Assembly (NCBI GenBank): GCA_965601425.1
Contig: CBFCWF010000049.1
Coordinates: 1 to 20,498 of the forward strand
Source: Thiosocius sp965601425
GTDB lineage: Bacteria; Pseudomonadota; Gammaproteobacteria; Chromatiales; Chromatiaceae
Reading direction: 5' to 3'
Length of the DNA stretch: 20,498 nucleotides
Below the pieces are notes generated by a model. That model was not told where the DNA came from. It saw only the letters and a list, made by a program, of their open reading frames with translations, and searched no databases. The number at the start of each line of letters is the position of its first letter. Position 1 is the stretch's first letter. Both the position numbers and the translations under genes were made by a program. This document shows positions 7,378-15,724 of the stretch, in pieces.

Positions 7378-9087
7378 CTATACCTGCCCGGCCTCACGCA
7401 GTGCTGACTCCGCCTCACGCATGCGAAACTTCTGCAGCTTGCCGGTGACGGTCATCGGAAATTCGTCGACGAAACGGATGTAGCGCGGAATCTTGAAATG
7501 AGCGATGCGGCCTCGGCAGAATTCGCGCACGCCCGCTTCGTCGAGTTGCGCACCCTGGTGCAACCGGACCCAGGCCACGAGCTCCTCACCATAGCGCTCG
7601 TCGGGGATGCCGAACACGGCAACCTGGGCGATATCCGGGTGGCTGAAAAGGAACTTCTCGATCTCGGCGGGATAGATGTTCTCACCGCCACGGATGATCA
7701 TTTCCTTGAGGCGCCCGGTGATGCGCAGATAGCCGTCGCCGTCCATCGCGCCCAAATCACCCGAGTGCAACCAGCCGGCATTATCGATCGCAGCGGCCGT
7801 CGCCTGCGGATCAGCATAGTACCCACGCATAATATGGTAGCCACGAAAACACACCTCACCCACCTCGCCCAGCGCCAGCGTGGCGCCGGTCTGCGGATCG
7901 ACGACTTTGACCTCCTGGTGCGGCAGGTTGGTGCCGACGGTCTCGACGCGCCTCTCCATAGGGTCCTCGGTCCGCGTCAGGTGGGTGATCGGCGAGGCCT
8001 CGGTCTCACCATAACCGATCAGGATCTGCGCACAGTGCAATTCGTCCATCACACGACGCATCAAGGCTGGCGCGCATGGCGCACCGGCCATGATGCCGGT
8101 GCGCAGGCTGCTGAGGTCGCACTCGGCGAGACGCGGATGCTCGAGCGCGGCGACGAACATGGTCGGCACGCCATGCAGCGCAGTGCAGTGCTCCGTTTCG
8201 ATCGCCCGCAATACCGCCAGGGCATCGAAATGCTCGCACGGCAACACCAGGCAGGCGCCCACCGACAGGCAAAGCAGGTTCGCCAGTACCATCCCGAAAC
8301 AGTGGTAGAACGGCACCGGTACCGCAAGGCGGTCGTCTGGGCCGAAATGCATCGATCGGGCGGAGAACCAGGCGTTGTTCAGGATGTTGTGGTGGGTCAG
8401 CACCACCGCCTTGGGAAAGCCGGTCGTCCCGGACGTGTACTGTATGTTAATCGGGTCGTCACGATCGAGCGTGGCCCCGACCGCATCCAGCATCCCTTCG
8501 TCGATGGCCTCTCCGGCGGCGAGCAGTGCCTGCCAGCTGAGGATGCCCGGGTATCGGCGCGCGGTCTGCTGCGGCGCCGTGGGGTCATACAACACCACAC
8601 GGCGCAGTGACGGCAGTTTGTCGCTGTGCAGGTCGTCCGGCGAGATCGTCGCGAGCTCCGGCAGCAGCTCGAGCAGCATCGCAATGTAGTCGCTGCTCCG
8701 AAAACGCGGGATCATGACCAGCCCCTGCACTGCCGAGCGCTCGAGCGCATAGGCGAGTTCACGCACCCGGTATGCCGGATTGATGTTCACGAGCACCGCG
8801 CCGATGCGCGCGGTCGCGAGCTGCAGCAGCAGCCATTCGATGTTGTTCGTCGACCAGATACCGACCCGGTCGCCGGGGCCGAAACCGGTCGCGATCAGCC
8901 CCGCCGCCACCCGATCGGCCGCAACGGCCAGCTCGCGGTAGGTCAGGCGGCGCTGCTGGGGCAGCGAGACCACCGCCTCGCGCCCGCCATGTGCAGCGAC
9001 GACCGCGGCGAAATGCTTGGCTATCGTAGCGCCGAGCAGCGGTAAGTCGCCGCCGCGATGACAATAGCTGTCGTGCAACTGCTCCAT
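7378..9087 (-). CDS. AMP-forming fatty/carboxylic acid-CoA ligase
   Basis: A 569-aa adenylate-forming enzyme that activates a carboxylic acid with ATP and CoA to the acyl-CoA, AMP and PPi. All core motifs are visible: P-loop-like YTSGTTGFPK (217-226), YGETEAS (359-365), LHSGDLG (440-446), the hinge GRLKEMIIRGGENIYPAEIE (458-477), and the C-terminal catalytic Lys550 in TVTGK. Length and motif wording fit the medium/long-chain ligases related to ACSF2/FadD-type enzymes, not acetyl-CoA synthetase; the exact acid cannot be assigned. No signal peptide. The ATG at 9087 follows GGGGGTGA. It lies 229 bp downstream of the oxidoreductase beta gene on the same strand and 22 bp before a small coiled-coil gene. 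The context suggests it feeds acyl-CoA to, or removes it from, the neighbouring 2-oxoacid oxidoreductase. Confidence 0.92.
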   Translation of the reverse strand: MEQLHDSYCHRGGDLPLLGATIAKHFAAVVAAHGGREAVVSLPQQRRLTYRELAVAADRVAAGLIATGFGPGDRVGIWSTNNIEWLLLQLATARIGAVLVNINPAYRVRELAYALERSAVQGLVMIPRFRSSDYIAMLLELLPELATISPDDLHSDKLPSLRRVVLYDPTAPQQTARRYPGILSWQALLAAGEAIDEGMLDAVGATLDRDDPINIQYTSGTTGFPKAVVLTHHNILNNAWFSARSMHFGPDDRLAVPVPFYHCFGMVLANLLCLSVGACLVLPCEHFDALAVLRAIETEHCTALHGVPTMFVAALEHPRLAECDLSSLRTGIMAGAPCAPALMRRVMDELHCAQILIGYGETEASPITHLTRTEDPMERRVETVGTNLPHQEVKVVDPQTGATLALGEVGEVCFRGYHIMRGYYADPQATAAAIDNAGWLHSGDLGAMDGDGYLRITGRLKEMIIRGGENIYPAEIEKFLFSHPDIAQVAVFGIPDERYGEELVAWVRLHQGAQLDEAGVREFCRGRIAHFKIPRYIRFVDEFPMTVTGKLQKFRMREAESALREAGQV

Positions 9088-9316
9088 AGTTCACCCCCAG
9101 TCACCGCTCGGGTCCCGCCGGGTAATTCATGACCGGGGACACCGACCGTCCCGAGTCGAATGGCTGACCTTCCGACTCGAGGGCGTCAGCGACAAATCGG
9201 CCCGATGATGTCGAGCATTTCTTCCACAAAACGCAATGAATACCTTCGTCGCCGCCGTTTCCTGGAGAAACGCCCGGAATCCGCCTGAGCAGGCGCCATT
9301 GGCCCCAGGTCTGAAC

Positions 9317-10252
9317 TCAACGGCCCACCGCGGCCGCCACTTCCGCCCAATAGTCATCGACCTTGGCCTGAAGTTGTGCGATCAGCGTCTCGTCCCGCTG
9401 CGGCTGGAACAGGTGACCGAAACGTCCCTGCAGCGACAGATATTCCTCAACCGGTTTACGCGCGCGCGGAGCCTTGGTGTGCACGACCTTGCCGCCGATA
9501 TATTCCTTCAACGGCCAGATACCGGTCTGTACTGCCAGGCGGCCGATATCCACGGTCAGTTGGGGGTCGTAGTCCCAGCCGGTCGGGCACGGTGCCAGTG
9601 CCAGTATCAGCTTGGGACCCCTGATCGCCATCGCCTTCTCCACCTTGCGCGCCAGGTCGAGTGGCTCCGCACCGATCACGGTGGCGGCATAGGCCGGGCG
9701 GTGCGCCACCCAGATGTCGAACAGATCCTTCTTGTCGCCGCGGAAGCCGACACCGATGCGGCTGGTTGCAGTGCGCGCGGCGCGCGGCGTCGCCCCGGAA
9801 TACTGTTGCCCCGTGTTGCCATAGCCCTCGTTGTCATACACGATGTAAAGAAAATCCAGCCCGCGCTCGATCGCCCCGGAGGTGGCCGACAGCCCCATGC
9901 CATAGGCCGCGCCATCGCCTGTCAGTACCACCACCCGCTGGTCTTCATGCGCCGGCAGACGGCCCTGCGCAAGCAGGATGTCGAGTGCATCGCGCACACC
10001 CTGCGCACCGGCCGGTGCCGAGGCCATCGCGGTATACAGCCAGGAACCGCGGAACGGGGTAAACGGGTAAGTCGACAGCAGGGTCATGCAGCCGGCCGCA
10101 TTCAGGAACACGCTGTTCTCGCCGAGCACGTCATAGATCTCGTGCAATGCCTGAAGGCCACCGCAGCCCGCACACATCGGGGTGCCCGTGCCGAGCAGAT
10201 GCGTGGACGGCAGGTCCTTGATACGCCGGAAGCGGGTCTCGGTGTCGCTCAT
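9317..10252 (-). CDS. 2-oxoacid:ferredoxin oxidoreductase, beta (TPP-binding) subunit
   Basis: A 311-aa subunit that binds thiamine diphosphate and the proximal 4Fe-4S cluster of a CoA-acylating 2-oxoacid:ferredoxin oxidoreductase. The TPP motif starts at GDG (112-114) and ends at NEGYGNTG (141-148). Four cysteines in the expected places for the cluster are Cys27 and Cys30 (MCAGCGG), Cys55 (NAAGC) and Cys222 (APCPTGW). Its ATG overlaps the alpha-gene stop by 4 bp (ATGA at 10249-10252), so the two are translationally coupled. The fold and length match PorB, VorB and the PadI-type subunits; the 2-oxoacid (pyruvate, branched-chain, aromatic) cannot be settled by eye. Confidence 0.9.
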   Translation of the reverse strand: MSDTETRFRRIKDLPSTHLLGTGTPMCAGCGGLQALHEIYDVLGENSVFLNAAGCMTLLSTYPFTPFRGSWLYTAMASAPAGAQGVRDALDILLAQGRLPAHEDQRVVVLTGDGAAYGMGLSATSGAIERGLDFLYIVYDNEGYGNTGQQYSGATPRAARTATSRIGVGFRGDKKDLFDIWVAHRPAYAATVIGAEPLDLARKVEKAMAIRGPKLILALAPCPTGWDYDPQLTVDIGRLAVQTGIWPLKEYIGGKVVHTKAPRARKPVEEYLSLQGRFGHLFQPQRDETLIAQLQAKVDDYWAEVAAAVGR

Positions 10253-11493
10253 GGCCGTTGTCCAAGGCCGTTGCGCTCGACCTGGGCAACCGCCTGCAGC
10301 TTGCGCATCTCGCGCAGCTCATCCGCGGTGTACAACAGGCGTGGCGGCGGCGCCTCCCCCCGTTGCATCGCATCCTCCACCACACGGATCATTTCGAAGA
10401 ACTCCTCCATGGCAATGTCGCGTCCGCCGAGTCCGCCGATGAAGCTGACCAGCAGCGGCGCGCCGGCCTGGCCATACAGCGCGGATGTCAGCTCGGTATG
10501 CAAGACGCCGCCCTTGCCCATGGAGATGTTCTGGTCGATCACCGCGACGCCGCGTTTGCCGGCGAGCTGCGTGGTCAGTGCCGCGGCAGGATAGGGCCGA
10601 AGCAGGCGCGGACGCAGCAGGCCGATACGTTGGCCGGCGCTGCGCAGCCGATCGACCGCGGCGCGCGCCTTGGTCGCAAATGATCCAATCATCAAGAACA
10701 CGATTTCGGCATCATCGCATCGATAGGCCTCGAGCGCCGGGTGCTCGCGACCGAACCGCTCGGCAAACTCGGCGGCAATCTCGTCATACGCGGCCAGGCC
10801 GTTCATCAGCGCCAAGTGGGTCTCGTAGCGAAAGTACGAGTAGGGTCCGCCACCCAGCACCGCCACCGCCTGGCTCTCCGGCGCACTGGCACGGAACGCG
10901 ATCGACTGGGCATCGAATGGCGGCAGAAAGGCGTCGACCTGGGCCGGCTCGGGGATACTCACCGGCTCGCGCGTGAATGACAGATAGAAGCCGTCCAGAT
11001 TGACCAGCACCGGTTGACGCACACGGCTATCCTCGGCCAGCCGGTAGGCGATCAGTACGCTGTCGAGGACCTCCTGGCAACCGGCGCAATGGATCTGCAG
11101 GAAGCCGCTGTCGCGCGCGGCGAGTACGTCGTTGTGGTCTGGCTCCAGCGTGATCGGCGCCGACAGCCCACGCGAGACGTTGACCAGCACGAACGGGGCA
11201 CGCCAGCCCGCGACCGAGTACAGCATCTCCATCGCGTACAGCAGCCCCTGGCTCGAGGTGGCGCTGAAGACACGCACCCCCGTCGCGGCGGCCGCACCTG
11301 CCGCCGTGATCATCGAGTGTTCGGATTCCAGCGTCACCAACCGTCCGGGCATCTCGCCGGCGTCCATCCAGGCCGCGAGCGATTCGATGATTTCGGTCTG
11401 CGGTGTGATCGGAAACGCCGGCACATAGTCGGTGCGTGCCAGGCGCGCGCCCCACGCGGCGGCCCCGTTGCCGGTCAGCAGGACCCGCGTCAT
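10249..11493 (-). CDS. 2-oxoacid:ferredoxin oxidoreductase, alpha subunit
   Basis: A 414-aa subunit. The ATG at 11493 overlaps the stop of the gamma-delta gene by 4 bp and is preceded by GAGGTGA; the longer frame up to 11568 lies inside the upstream gene and is Arg-rich, so it is rejected. The N-terminal pyrimidine-binding domain shows FPITPQTEIIE (27-37), LESEHSMITAAGAAAATG and the loop ATSSQGLLYAMEML, all standard for PorA/VorA-type alpha subunits. The C-terminal third contains a transketolase-C-like domain (LRPRLLRPYPAAAL, then AVIDQNISMGKGG). It forms the catalytic heterotetramer with the neighbouring beta and gamma-delta proteins. The family is certain; the substrate is not. Confidence 0.9.
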   Translation of the reverse strand: MTRVLLTGNGAAAWGARLARTDYVPAFPITPQTEIIESLAAWMDAGEMPGRLVTLESEHSMITAAGAAAATGVRVFSATSSQGLLYAMEMLYSVAGWRAPFVLVNVSRGLSAPITLEPDHNDVLAARDSGFLQIHCAGCQEVLDSVLIAYRLAEDSRVRQPVLVNLDGFYLSFTREPVSIPEPAQVDAFLPPFDAQSIAFRASAPESQAVAVLGGGPYSYFRYETHLALMNGLAAYDEIAAEFAERFGREHPALEAYRCDDAEIVFLMIGSFATKARAAVDRLRSAGQRIGLLRPRLLRPYPAAALTTQLAGKRGVAVIDQNISMGKGGVLHTELTSALYGQAGAPLLVSFIGGLGGRDIAMEEFFEMIRVVEDAMQRGEAPPPRLLYTADELREMRKLQAVAQVERNGLGQRP

Positions 11494-12416
11494 CGGGTCA
11501 CCTCGGCCGCCCCGGCGCCAGGCTCGGGCTGCGCGCTGATCGCGTGCGGCGGACATACCGCGACGCACACCATGCAGCCCTTGCAGTGGTCATAGTCGAT
11601 CGTTGCCTGCCCGTTCTCCACCCGGATGGCACCGTCCGGGCACAGGCTGCTGCAGATCCACCAGCACTGATTGCAGCGCCCCTTTTCGATCACCGGCCGC
11701 AGCGTGCGCCACAGCCCCGTCTGCACGGCCACGCTGGTCAGGCCGGCGTGGATCACCGGCGCCGACACGCGCGCGTCCTCGAACGGTAGGTCGACCCATT
11801 CGGGCGCCGCGTAGTTGGCCGCGTCCGCCGCTGGGCCCTCGCGTACCATGCCGGCCGCCGCGTCCATCCGCCTGTACGCCGCGCGCGCCATTGCCTGATT
11901 GCGTGCCAAGACGGCGTCGCCCAGTTGCCCCAGCTCCAGGGCCAGCGCCCGCGCCAGCGCGTCTTCGGAGACCACGCCGAGCAGGCGAGCCGCCGCCCCG
12001 GCGCAGGCCGCGCCGATGTAGGGCAATGCCGCCCTGTCCGGCGCCTCGTCGGCCAGCGGCAGGGCCAGCACGCGCGCCGCCGTATTCAGGCGATCGCGCC
12101 AGGTGTCGCCGGTCTCTCGGCTGTGGATCAGCAGCACGCTGTGCGCGTGCAGCCCGGCGAGGACACCTGCCGCCGGTACCGGCAGCAGGGTAGCGTCTGC
12201 CACCACCACCAGATCGGGCCGGCGCACGATGCCGCGCTCGCTGATCGGTGTCCGATCGGCACGGACATAAGCGAAGATCGGTGCGCCACGTCGCTCGGCC
12301 CCGTAGCGCGGCGCATCCTGCACCTCGAAACCCTCCGTGAACAGCGCCGAACCAAGGATTCGGCTGGCGGTCTTCATGCCCTGGCCGCCGCGACCGTGAA
12401 AGCGTATGCGATACAC
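11490..12416 (-). CDS. 2-oxoacid:ferredoxin oxidoreductase, fused gamma-delta subunit
   Basis: A 308-aa fusion. Residues 1-185 are the gamma domain (HGRGGQGMKTASRILG at 7-22, then EVQDAPRYGAERRGAP), which helps bind CoA and contacts alpha. Residues 240-295 are a delta-type ferredoxin domain with two four-Cys motifs: Cys248, 251, 255, 259 and Cys278, 281, 284, 288, each ending in CP. The second is a canonical C-x2-C-x2-C-x3-C; the first has an extra residue (C-x2-C-x3-C-x3-C). A linker of about 50 residues joins the domains. In many organisms gamma and delta are separate genes. The ATG at 12416 lies 10 bp after the dehydrogenase stop, and the stop overlaps the alpha start, placing it second in a four-gene operon. 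Confidence 0.9.
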   Translation of the reverse strand: MYRIRFHGRGGQGMKTASRILGSALFTEGFEVQDAPRYGAERRGAPIFAYVRADRTPISERGIVRRPDLVVVADATLLPVPAAGVLAGLHAHSVLLIHSRETGDTWRDRLNTAARVLALPLADEAPDRAALPYIGAACAGAAARLLGVVSEDALARALALELGQLGDAVLARNQAMARAAYRRMDAAAGMVREGPAADAANYAAPEWVDLPFEDARVSAPVIHAGLTSVAVQTGLWRTLRPVIEKGRCNQCWWICSSLCPDGAIRVENGQATIDYDHCKGCMVCVAVCPPHAISAQPEPGAGAAEVTR

Positions 12417-12426
12417 GGCCCCTGCC

Positions 12427-13560
12427 TCAGACCCAGCCCGGCGCCGTCGAGAACAGGCTGAAGCGACGCAGACCCATCGCCTTGCGCACCCGGGCCTCGG
12501 CCATGTCCTGTGCGGCCTGGCGTGGCAGGATGCCGCGCCGGCGCGCGTCTTCGAGCACCAGGCGGGTGTTGCGCCGCAGTTTCTCCTCGATGGTTTGCAT
12601 TGCGGCGCTCTCGGTCGCCCCTTGATACTCCATCGCGGCGCAGATCACGCCGCCCGCATTGGCGATGAAATCCGGCACGCAGACCACTCCGCGCTCGTCG
12701 AGCTGCCGCTCGGCCTCGGCCGTGATCGGGATATTCGCGCCCTCGATCACGAGCCTGGCCCTGAGTTGGTTAACATTGTCCGCATCGATCACGTCGGGCC
12801 GCGCCGCCGGGATCCAGATATCACAGTCGATGCCCACCACCGCATCCGACGCCAGGCGTTCGCCGTCGGCATAGTCCGCGACGCTACCGCCCTCCGCCTT
12901 GAGCGTGATCAGGGCGGCCACGTCCAGCCCGTGCGGGTTATGGATGGCCCCGCGCGAATCAGCGGCCGCGACCAGCACCGCCCCGCGATCGCCAAGAAAA
13001 CGAGCGGCGTGGCTACCCACTGCGCCGAACCCCTGTACCACGACGCGGGCGCCGGCGAGCTGCACGCCGGCAAATGCCTGCGCCACGTCGGCGACATGTC
13101 CGAGACCAAAGCCGGTCGCACCAATCTCGTCCAGCGGGATGCCGCCGACCTCACGGGGCAGCGCCACGACCCGGCCGATCTCGTCCCTGACCCAGGCCAT
13201 GCATTCCTCGTCGGTACCCATGTCCGGTGCGAAGACGTAGTCCTCCGCATAGCGCAGCGCCTGCGCCAGTCCGCGGATCAGGCGTTCCTTGTCCGCCCTG
13301 GGCATTTTCGGATCGCCATACAGGACGGCCTTGCCACCGCCGTGCGGTAGGCCGGCCGCCGCGTTCTTGAAGGTCATTGCGCGCGCCAGCCGCGCGCATT
13401 CCTCGACACTCACGTCTGTCGCCATGCGCACACCGCCGATCGACGGCCCCTTGGCCACATTGTCGACGACCAGGATCGCGCGCAGACCGATCGACGGCTC
13501 GTGTACATGGATAATCTTTGATGGGCCGAGCTCGTCGGCGAACGCGAAGCAGTCCTGCAT
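12427..13560 (-). CDS. Glu/Leu/Phe/Val-type amino-acid dehydrogenase
   Basis: A 377-aa cytoplasmic enzyme that interconverts an L-amino acid with its 2-oxoacid, ammonia and reduced NAD(P). Catalytic motifs: TFKNAAAGLPHGGGK (63-77, with Lys65 and Lys77) and APDMGT with Asp113. The Rossmann motif is GFGAVG (177-182), and Asp201 after the second strand suggests a preference for NAD. The GGGKAVLYGDP segment resembles leucine/valine dehydrogenases, while IEGANIP and the overall length are closer to glutamate dehydrogenases, so specificity is open. The ATG at 13560 is chosen because GGGGAG lies upstream at good spacing; an in-frame ATG at 13581 lacks a site. It is the first gene of the operon leading into the 2-oxoacid:ferredoxin oxidoreductase 10 bp downstream, which suggests its oxoacid product or substrate is shared with that complex. 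Confidence 0.88.
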   Translation of the reverse strand: MQDCFAFADELGPSKIIHVHEPSIGLRAILVVDNVAKGPSIGGVRMATDVSVEECARLARAMTFKNAAAGLPHGGGKAVLYGDPKMPRADKERLIRGLAQALRYAEDYVFAPDMGTDEECMAWVRDEIGRVVALPREVGGIPLDEIGATGFGLGHVADVAQAFAGVQLAGARVVVQGFGAVGSHAARFLGDRGAVLVAAADSRGAIHNPHGLDVAALITLKAEGGSVADYADGERLASDAVVGIDCDIWIPAARPDVIDADNVNQLRARLVIEGANIPITAEAERQLDERGVVCVPDFIANAGGVICAAMEYQGATESAAMQTIEEKLRRNTRLVLEDARRRGILPRQAAQDMAEARVRKAMGLRRFSLFSTAPGWV

Positions 13561-13616
13561 GCAACAATTCTCCCCAAACATCAGCGCTGATGGCCCATGC
13601 CATAGCGTGATGCAGT

Positions 13617-13635
13617 CCCCGGTACCGTGCCGGGG
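13617..13635 (-). promoter_or_regulatory. hairpin in the probable leader of the dehydrogenase operon
   Basis: CCCCGG (13617-13622) and CCGGGG (13630-13635) form a 6-bp stem with a 7-base loop, about 57 bases upstream of the dehydrogenase start. A second inverted repeat, TTGACC (13663-13668) with GGTCAA (13685-13690), lies further up in the divergent intergenic region and could be an operator. Both were seen by eye, and neither has an assigned regulator. Confidence 0.22.
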
Positions 13636-13745
13636 GTGATCCCTACCCATCCCACCAAGCGATTGACCCAGCCGCGAAGCAAGCGGTCAAAGCGGCGCAG
13701 CTGTTATTTGAAGCATAGTCGGTGCCCCCTCGACCCGCACCAACC

Positions 13746-13774
13746 TTATCCGTCGGGCGAGCGCCGCCTACAAT
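13746..13774 (+). promoter_or_regulatory. possible sigma70 promoter of the archease-rtcB operon
   Basis: TACAAT (13769-13774) is a good -10 box, with TTATCC (13746-13751) 17 bases upstream as a weak -35. The archease ATG is 70 bases downstream. I found no sigma54-type TGGC-N-GC pair in this gap and no rtcR gene in the window, unlike the E. coli rtc locus. Confidence 0.35.
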
Positions 13775-13844
13775 TCATAACGAGCGCTGGCGATGGAACA
13801 AGGTGCGCAGGGGCCCGCAGCCTGCCTGCTTCGGAGGGCATCGG

Positions 13845-14276
13845 ATGCAGTTTGTATGGACACCAGGCTGGGAACATTTCCAGCACAGCGCCGATACTGG
13901 CGTGCGTGGCTGCGGACGCAGCCTGGCGGAGGCGTTCGAACAGGCGGCGATCGCAATGACGGCGGTGATCCTGGATCCCGCTGCAGTGGTATGCGACGAA
14001 TCGCTGGAGATCGAAGTCAGTGCACCGGACCGCGAGATTTTGCTGACCGAGTGGCTTAATGCGCTGATCTACGAAATGGCCACTCGGCATATGCTGTTCG
14101 CCCGTTTCGAGGTTGGGATCCGAGGGGATGGCCTGAAGGCCCGGGCCTGGGGCGAGACGATCGAGGTTGCTCGTCACCGCCCCACGGTGGAAATCAAGGG
14201 GGCGACCTTCACTGAGCTGCGGGTATGGCGCCCCGAAGAGGGCCTGTGGTGTGCGCAATGCGTGGTGGACGTGTAA
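13845..14276 (+). CDS. archease, activator of RtcB RNA ligase
   Basis: A 143-aa protein of the archease family, which speeds guanylation and turnover of RtcB. Recognisable parts are WEHFQHSADTGVRGCG (9-24, with the conserved His14 and Asp17), the helix EAFEQAAIAMTAVILDP, LLTEWLNALIYEM (66-78), the strand VEIKGATFTELRV (115-127), and the C-terminal VVDV with Asp142 at the expected metal site. The ATG at 13845 follows GGAGGG (13833-13838); a longer in-frame version from 13722 is Pro/Arg-rich and unlikely. Full family length. It lies 17 bp before rtcB on the same strand, the usual pairing, so the two are almost certainly co-transcribed. Confidence 0.9.
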   Translation: MQFVWTPGWEHFQHSADTGVRGCGRSLAEAFEQAAIAMTAVILDPAAVVCDESLEIEVSAPDREILLTEWLNALIYEMATRHMLFARFEVGIRGDGLKARAWGETIEVARHRPTVEIKGATFTELRVWRPEEGLWCAQCVVDV

Positions 14277-14293
14277 CCCAAAGGAGCAACGGT

Positions 14294-15724
14294 ATGCAAC
14301 TCAGGGCCTCAGCCACGGATTCACCTTTTGTCTGGCGCATCGAGCCGCATGGCAAAATGCGTGTCCCCGGCATTATTTTTGCCGATCGCCCGTTGATCGA
14401 GGCGATGGACCAGAAAGTGTTCGAGCAGGTGCAAAATGTTGCCACGCTGCCCGGCATACAGCTGGCCGCGTACGCGATGCCGGACGCCCACTGGGGGTAT
14501 GGCTTCCCGATCGGTGGCGTGGCCGCATTCGACCCTGACGAGGGTGGCGTCGTTTCCGCCGGCGGCGTGGGATTCGACATATCGTGTGGTGTGCGCACAC
14601 TGCACACCGGGTTGACGTTGGCGGATCTTTTGTCGCGCAAGCAGGCGCTGGCCGACTTGCTCGAGGTGACCATACCCGCCGGCCTTGGCAGTACCGGTGC
14701 GCTCAGACTCGGTCAGCGTGAAATGGAGCAGATGCTCAGCGGCGGCGCTGCCTGGGCGGTGGCGCGAGGCTATGGCACCGAAGCCGATCTGTTGCGCACC
14801 GAGGAGCATGGCTGCATGGCCGGGGCCGACCCGACGCAGGTCTCGCAACGGGCCAAGCAGCGCCAGCGCGGGGAGATGGGCACGTTGGGCTCGGGCAATC
14901 ACTATCTGGAGGTGCAGCGCGTCACGCAGGTATTCGACAGCGAAATTGCCGCGGCCTTTGCGCTTCGCGAGGACGACATCTTGGCCAGCATCCATTGCGG
15001 ATCGCGCGGGCTGGGACACCAGATAGGTACCGAGTTTCTCAAGGCGATGGTGCTCAAGGCACCGGATCATGGCATCCATCTGCCGGACCGTGAACTGGCC
15101 TGTGCGCCGATCGAATCGCATCTCGGGCAATCGTATCTGGGCGCGATGCGCGCCGGCATCAACTGCGCGCTGGCCAATCGCCAGATCCTCACCCATCTGG
15201 CCCGCGAGGTGTTCGCGGACGTCTTTCCTGGCGCCCGGCTCTCGCTGCTCTACGATGTGTCGCACAACACCTGCAAGCGTGAAACCCACTCTGTCGACGG
15301 CAGGCGCAAACAACTTTTTGTGCACCGCAAGGGCGCCACGCGGGCACTGGGTCCCGGTCACCCGGACCTGCCGGAGGCCCTGCGTACCGTCGGCCAGCCG
15401 GTGATGATCGGCGGCTCGATGGGCACCGCGTCGTACATCCTCGCCGGCACTGAACGCAGCGAAGGCCTCGCGTACAGCTCGTCCTGTCACGGTGCCGGGC
15501 GCGCGATGAGCCGCCATCAGGCTACCCGCCGGTGGCAGGGACGCGACGTGGTCGAGGACCTCGCGCGTCGGGGCATCCTGGTCCGCAGCCCGTCGCTGCG
15601 CGGTATCGCGGAAGAGGCGCCAGGTGCCTACAAGGATGTCGGCCGGGTAGTCGATGCCGCCGACCAGGCCGGACTGTCGCGCAAGGTGGCGCGGCTGGAG
15701 CCCTTGATCTCTGTGAAGGGTTGA
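14294..15724 (+). CDS. rtcB: RNA-splicing ligase RtcB (3'-phosphate/5'-OH, GTP-dependent)
   Basis: A 476-aa ligase that joins RNA 2',3'-cyclic phosphate or 3'-phosphate ends to 5'-OH ends using GTP and Mn2+; it acts in tRNA splicing or RNA repair. Metal ligands are all present: Asp95 and Cys98 (GFDISCGVR), His203 (GNHYLE), His234 (SIHCGSRG) and His324 (DVSHNTCK). The guanylated histidine is His399 in SSCHGAGRAMSRHQ. The ATG at 14294 follows AAAGGAG (14280-14286). Full length, no truncation. The upstream archease is its cofactor. Its TGA stop overlaps a TTG that opens a truncated DUF72 frame. It belongs to the archease-linked group and not the RtcR/RtcA-linked E. coli type. Confidence 0.95.
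   Translation: MQLRASATDSPFVWRIEPHGKMRVPGIIFADRPLIEAMDQKVFEQVQNVATLPGIQLAAYAMPDAHWGYGFPIGGVAAFDPDEGGVVSAGGVGFDISCGVRTLHTGLTLADLLSRKQALADLLEVTIPAGLGSTGALRLGQREMEQMLSGGAAWAVARGYGTEADLLRTEEHGCMAGADPTQVSQRAKQRQRGEMGTLGSGNHYLEVQRVTQVFDSEIAAAFALREDDILASIHCGSRGLGHQIGTEFLKAMVLKAPDHGIHLPDRELACAPIESHLGQSYLGAMRAGINCALANRQILTHLAREVFADVFPGARLSLLYDVSHNTCKRETHSVDGRRKQLFVHRKGATRALGPGHPDLPEALRTVGQPVMIGGSMGTASYILAGTERSEGLAYSSSCHGAGRAMSRHQATRRWQGRDVVEDLARRGILVRSPSLRGIAEEAPGAYKDVGRVVDAADQAGLSRKVARLEPLISVKG

Noticed and set aside
9088..9316. Possible gene or terminator between the oxidoreductase beta gene and the acyl-CoA ligase gene
   Set aside because: The only frames are shadow-like and no strong hairpin with a T-run was found, so I cannot say whether the ligase is in the same transcript.
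9236..10594. 452-codon plus-strand frame opposite the oxidoreductase genes
   Set aside because: It is antisense to clear beta and alpha subunit genes, with no recognisable domain.
12406..13350. 314-codon plus-strand frame opposite the dehydrogenase gene
   Set aside because: It is a high-GC shadow of a well-supported gene, with His/Arg-rich composition and no motifs.
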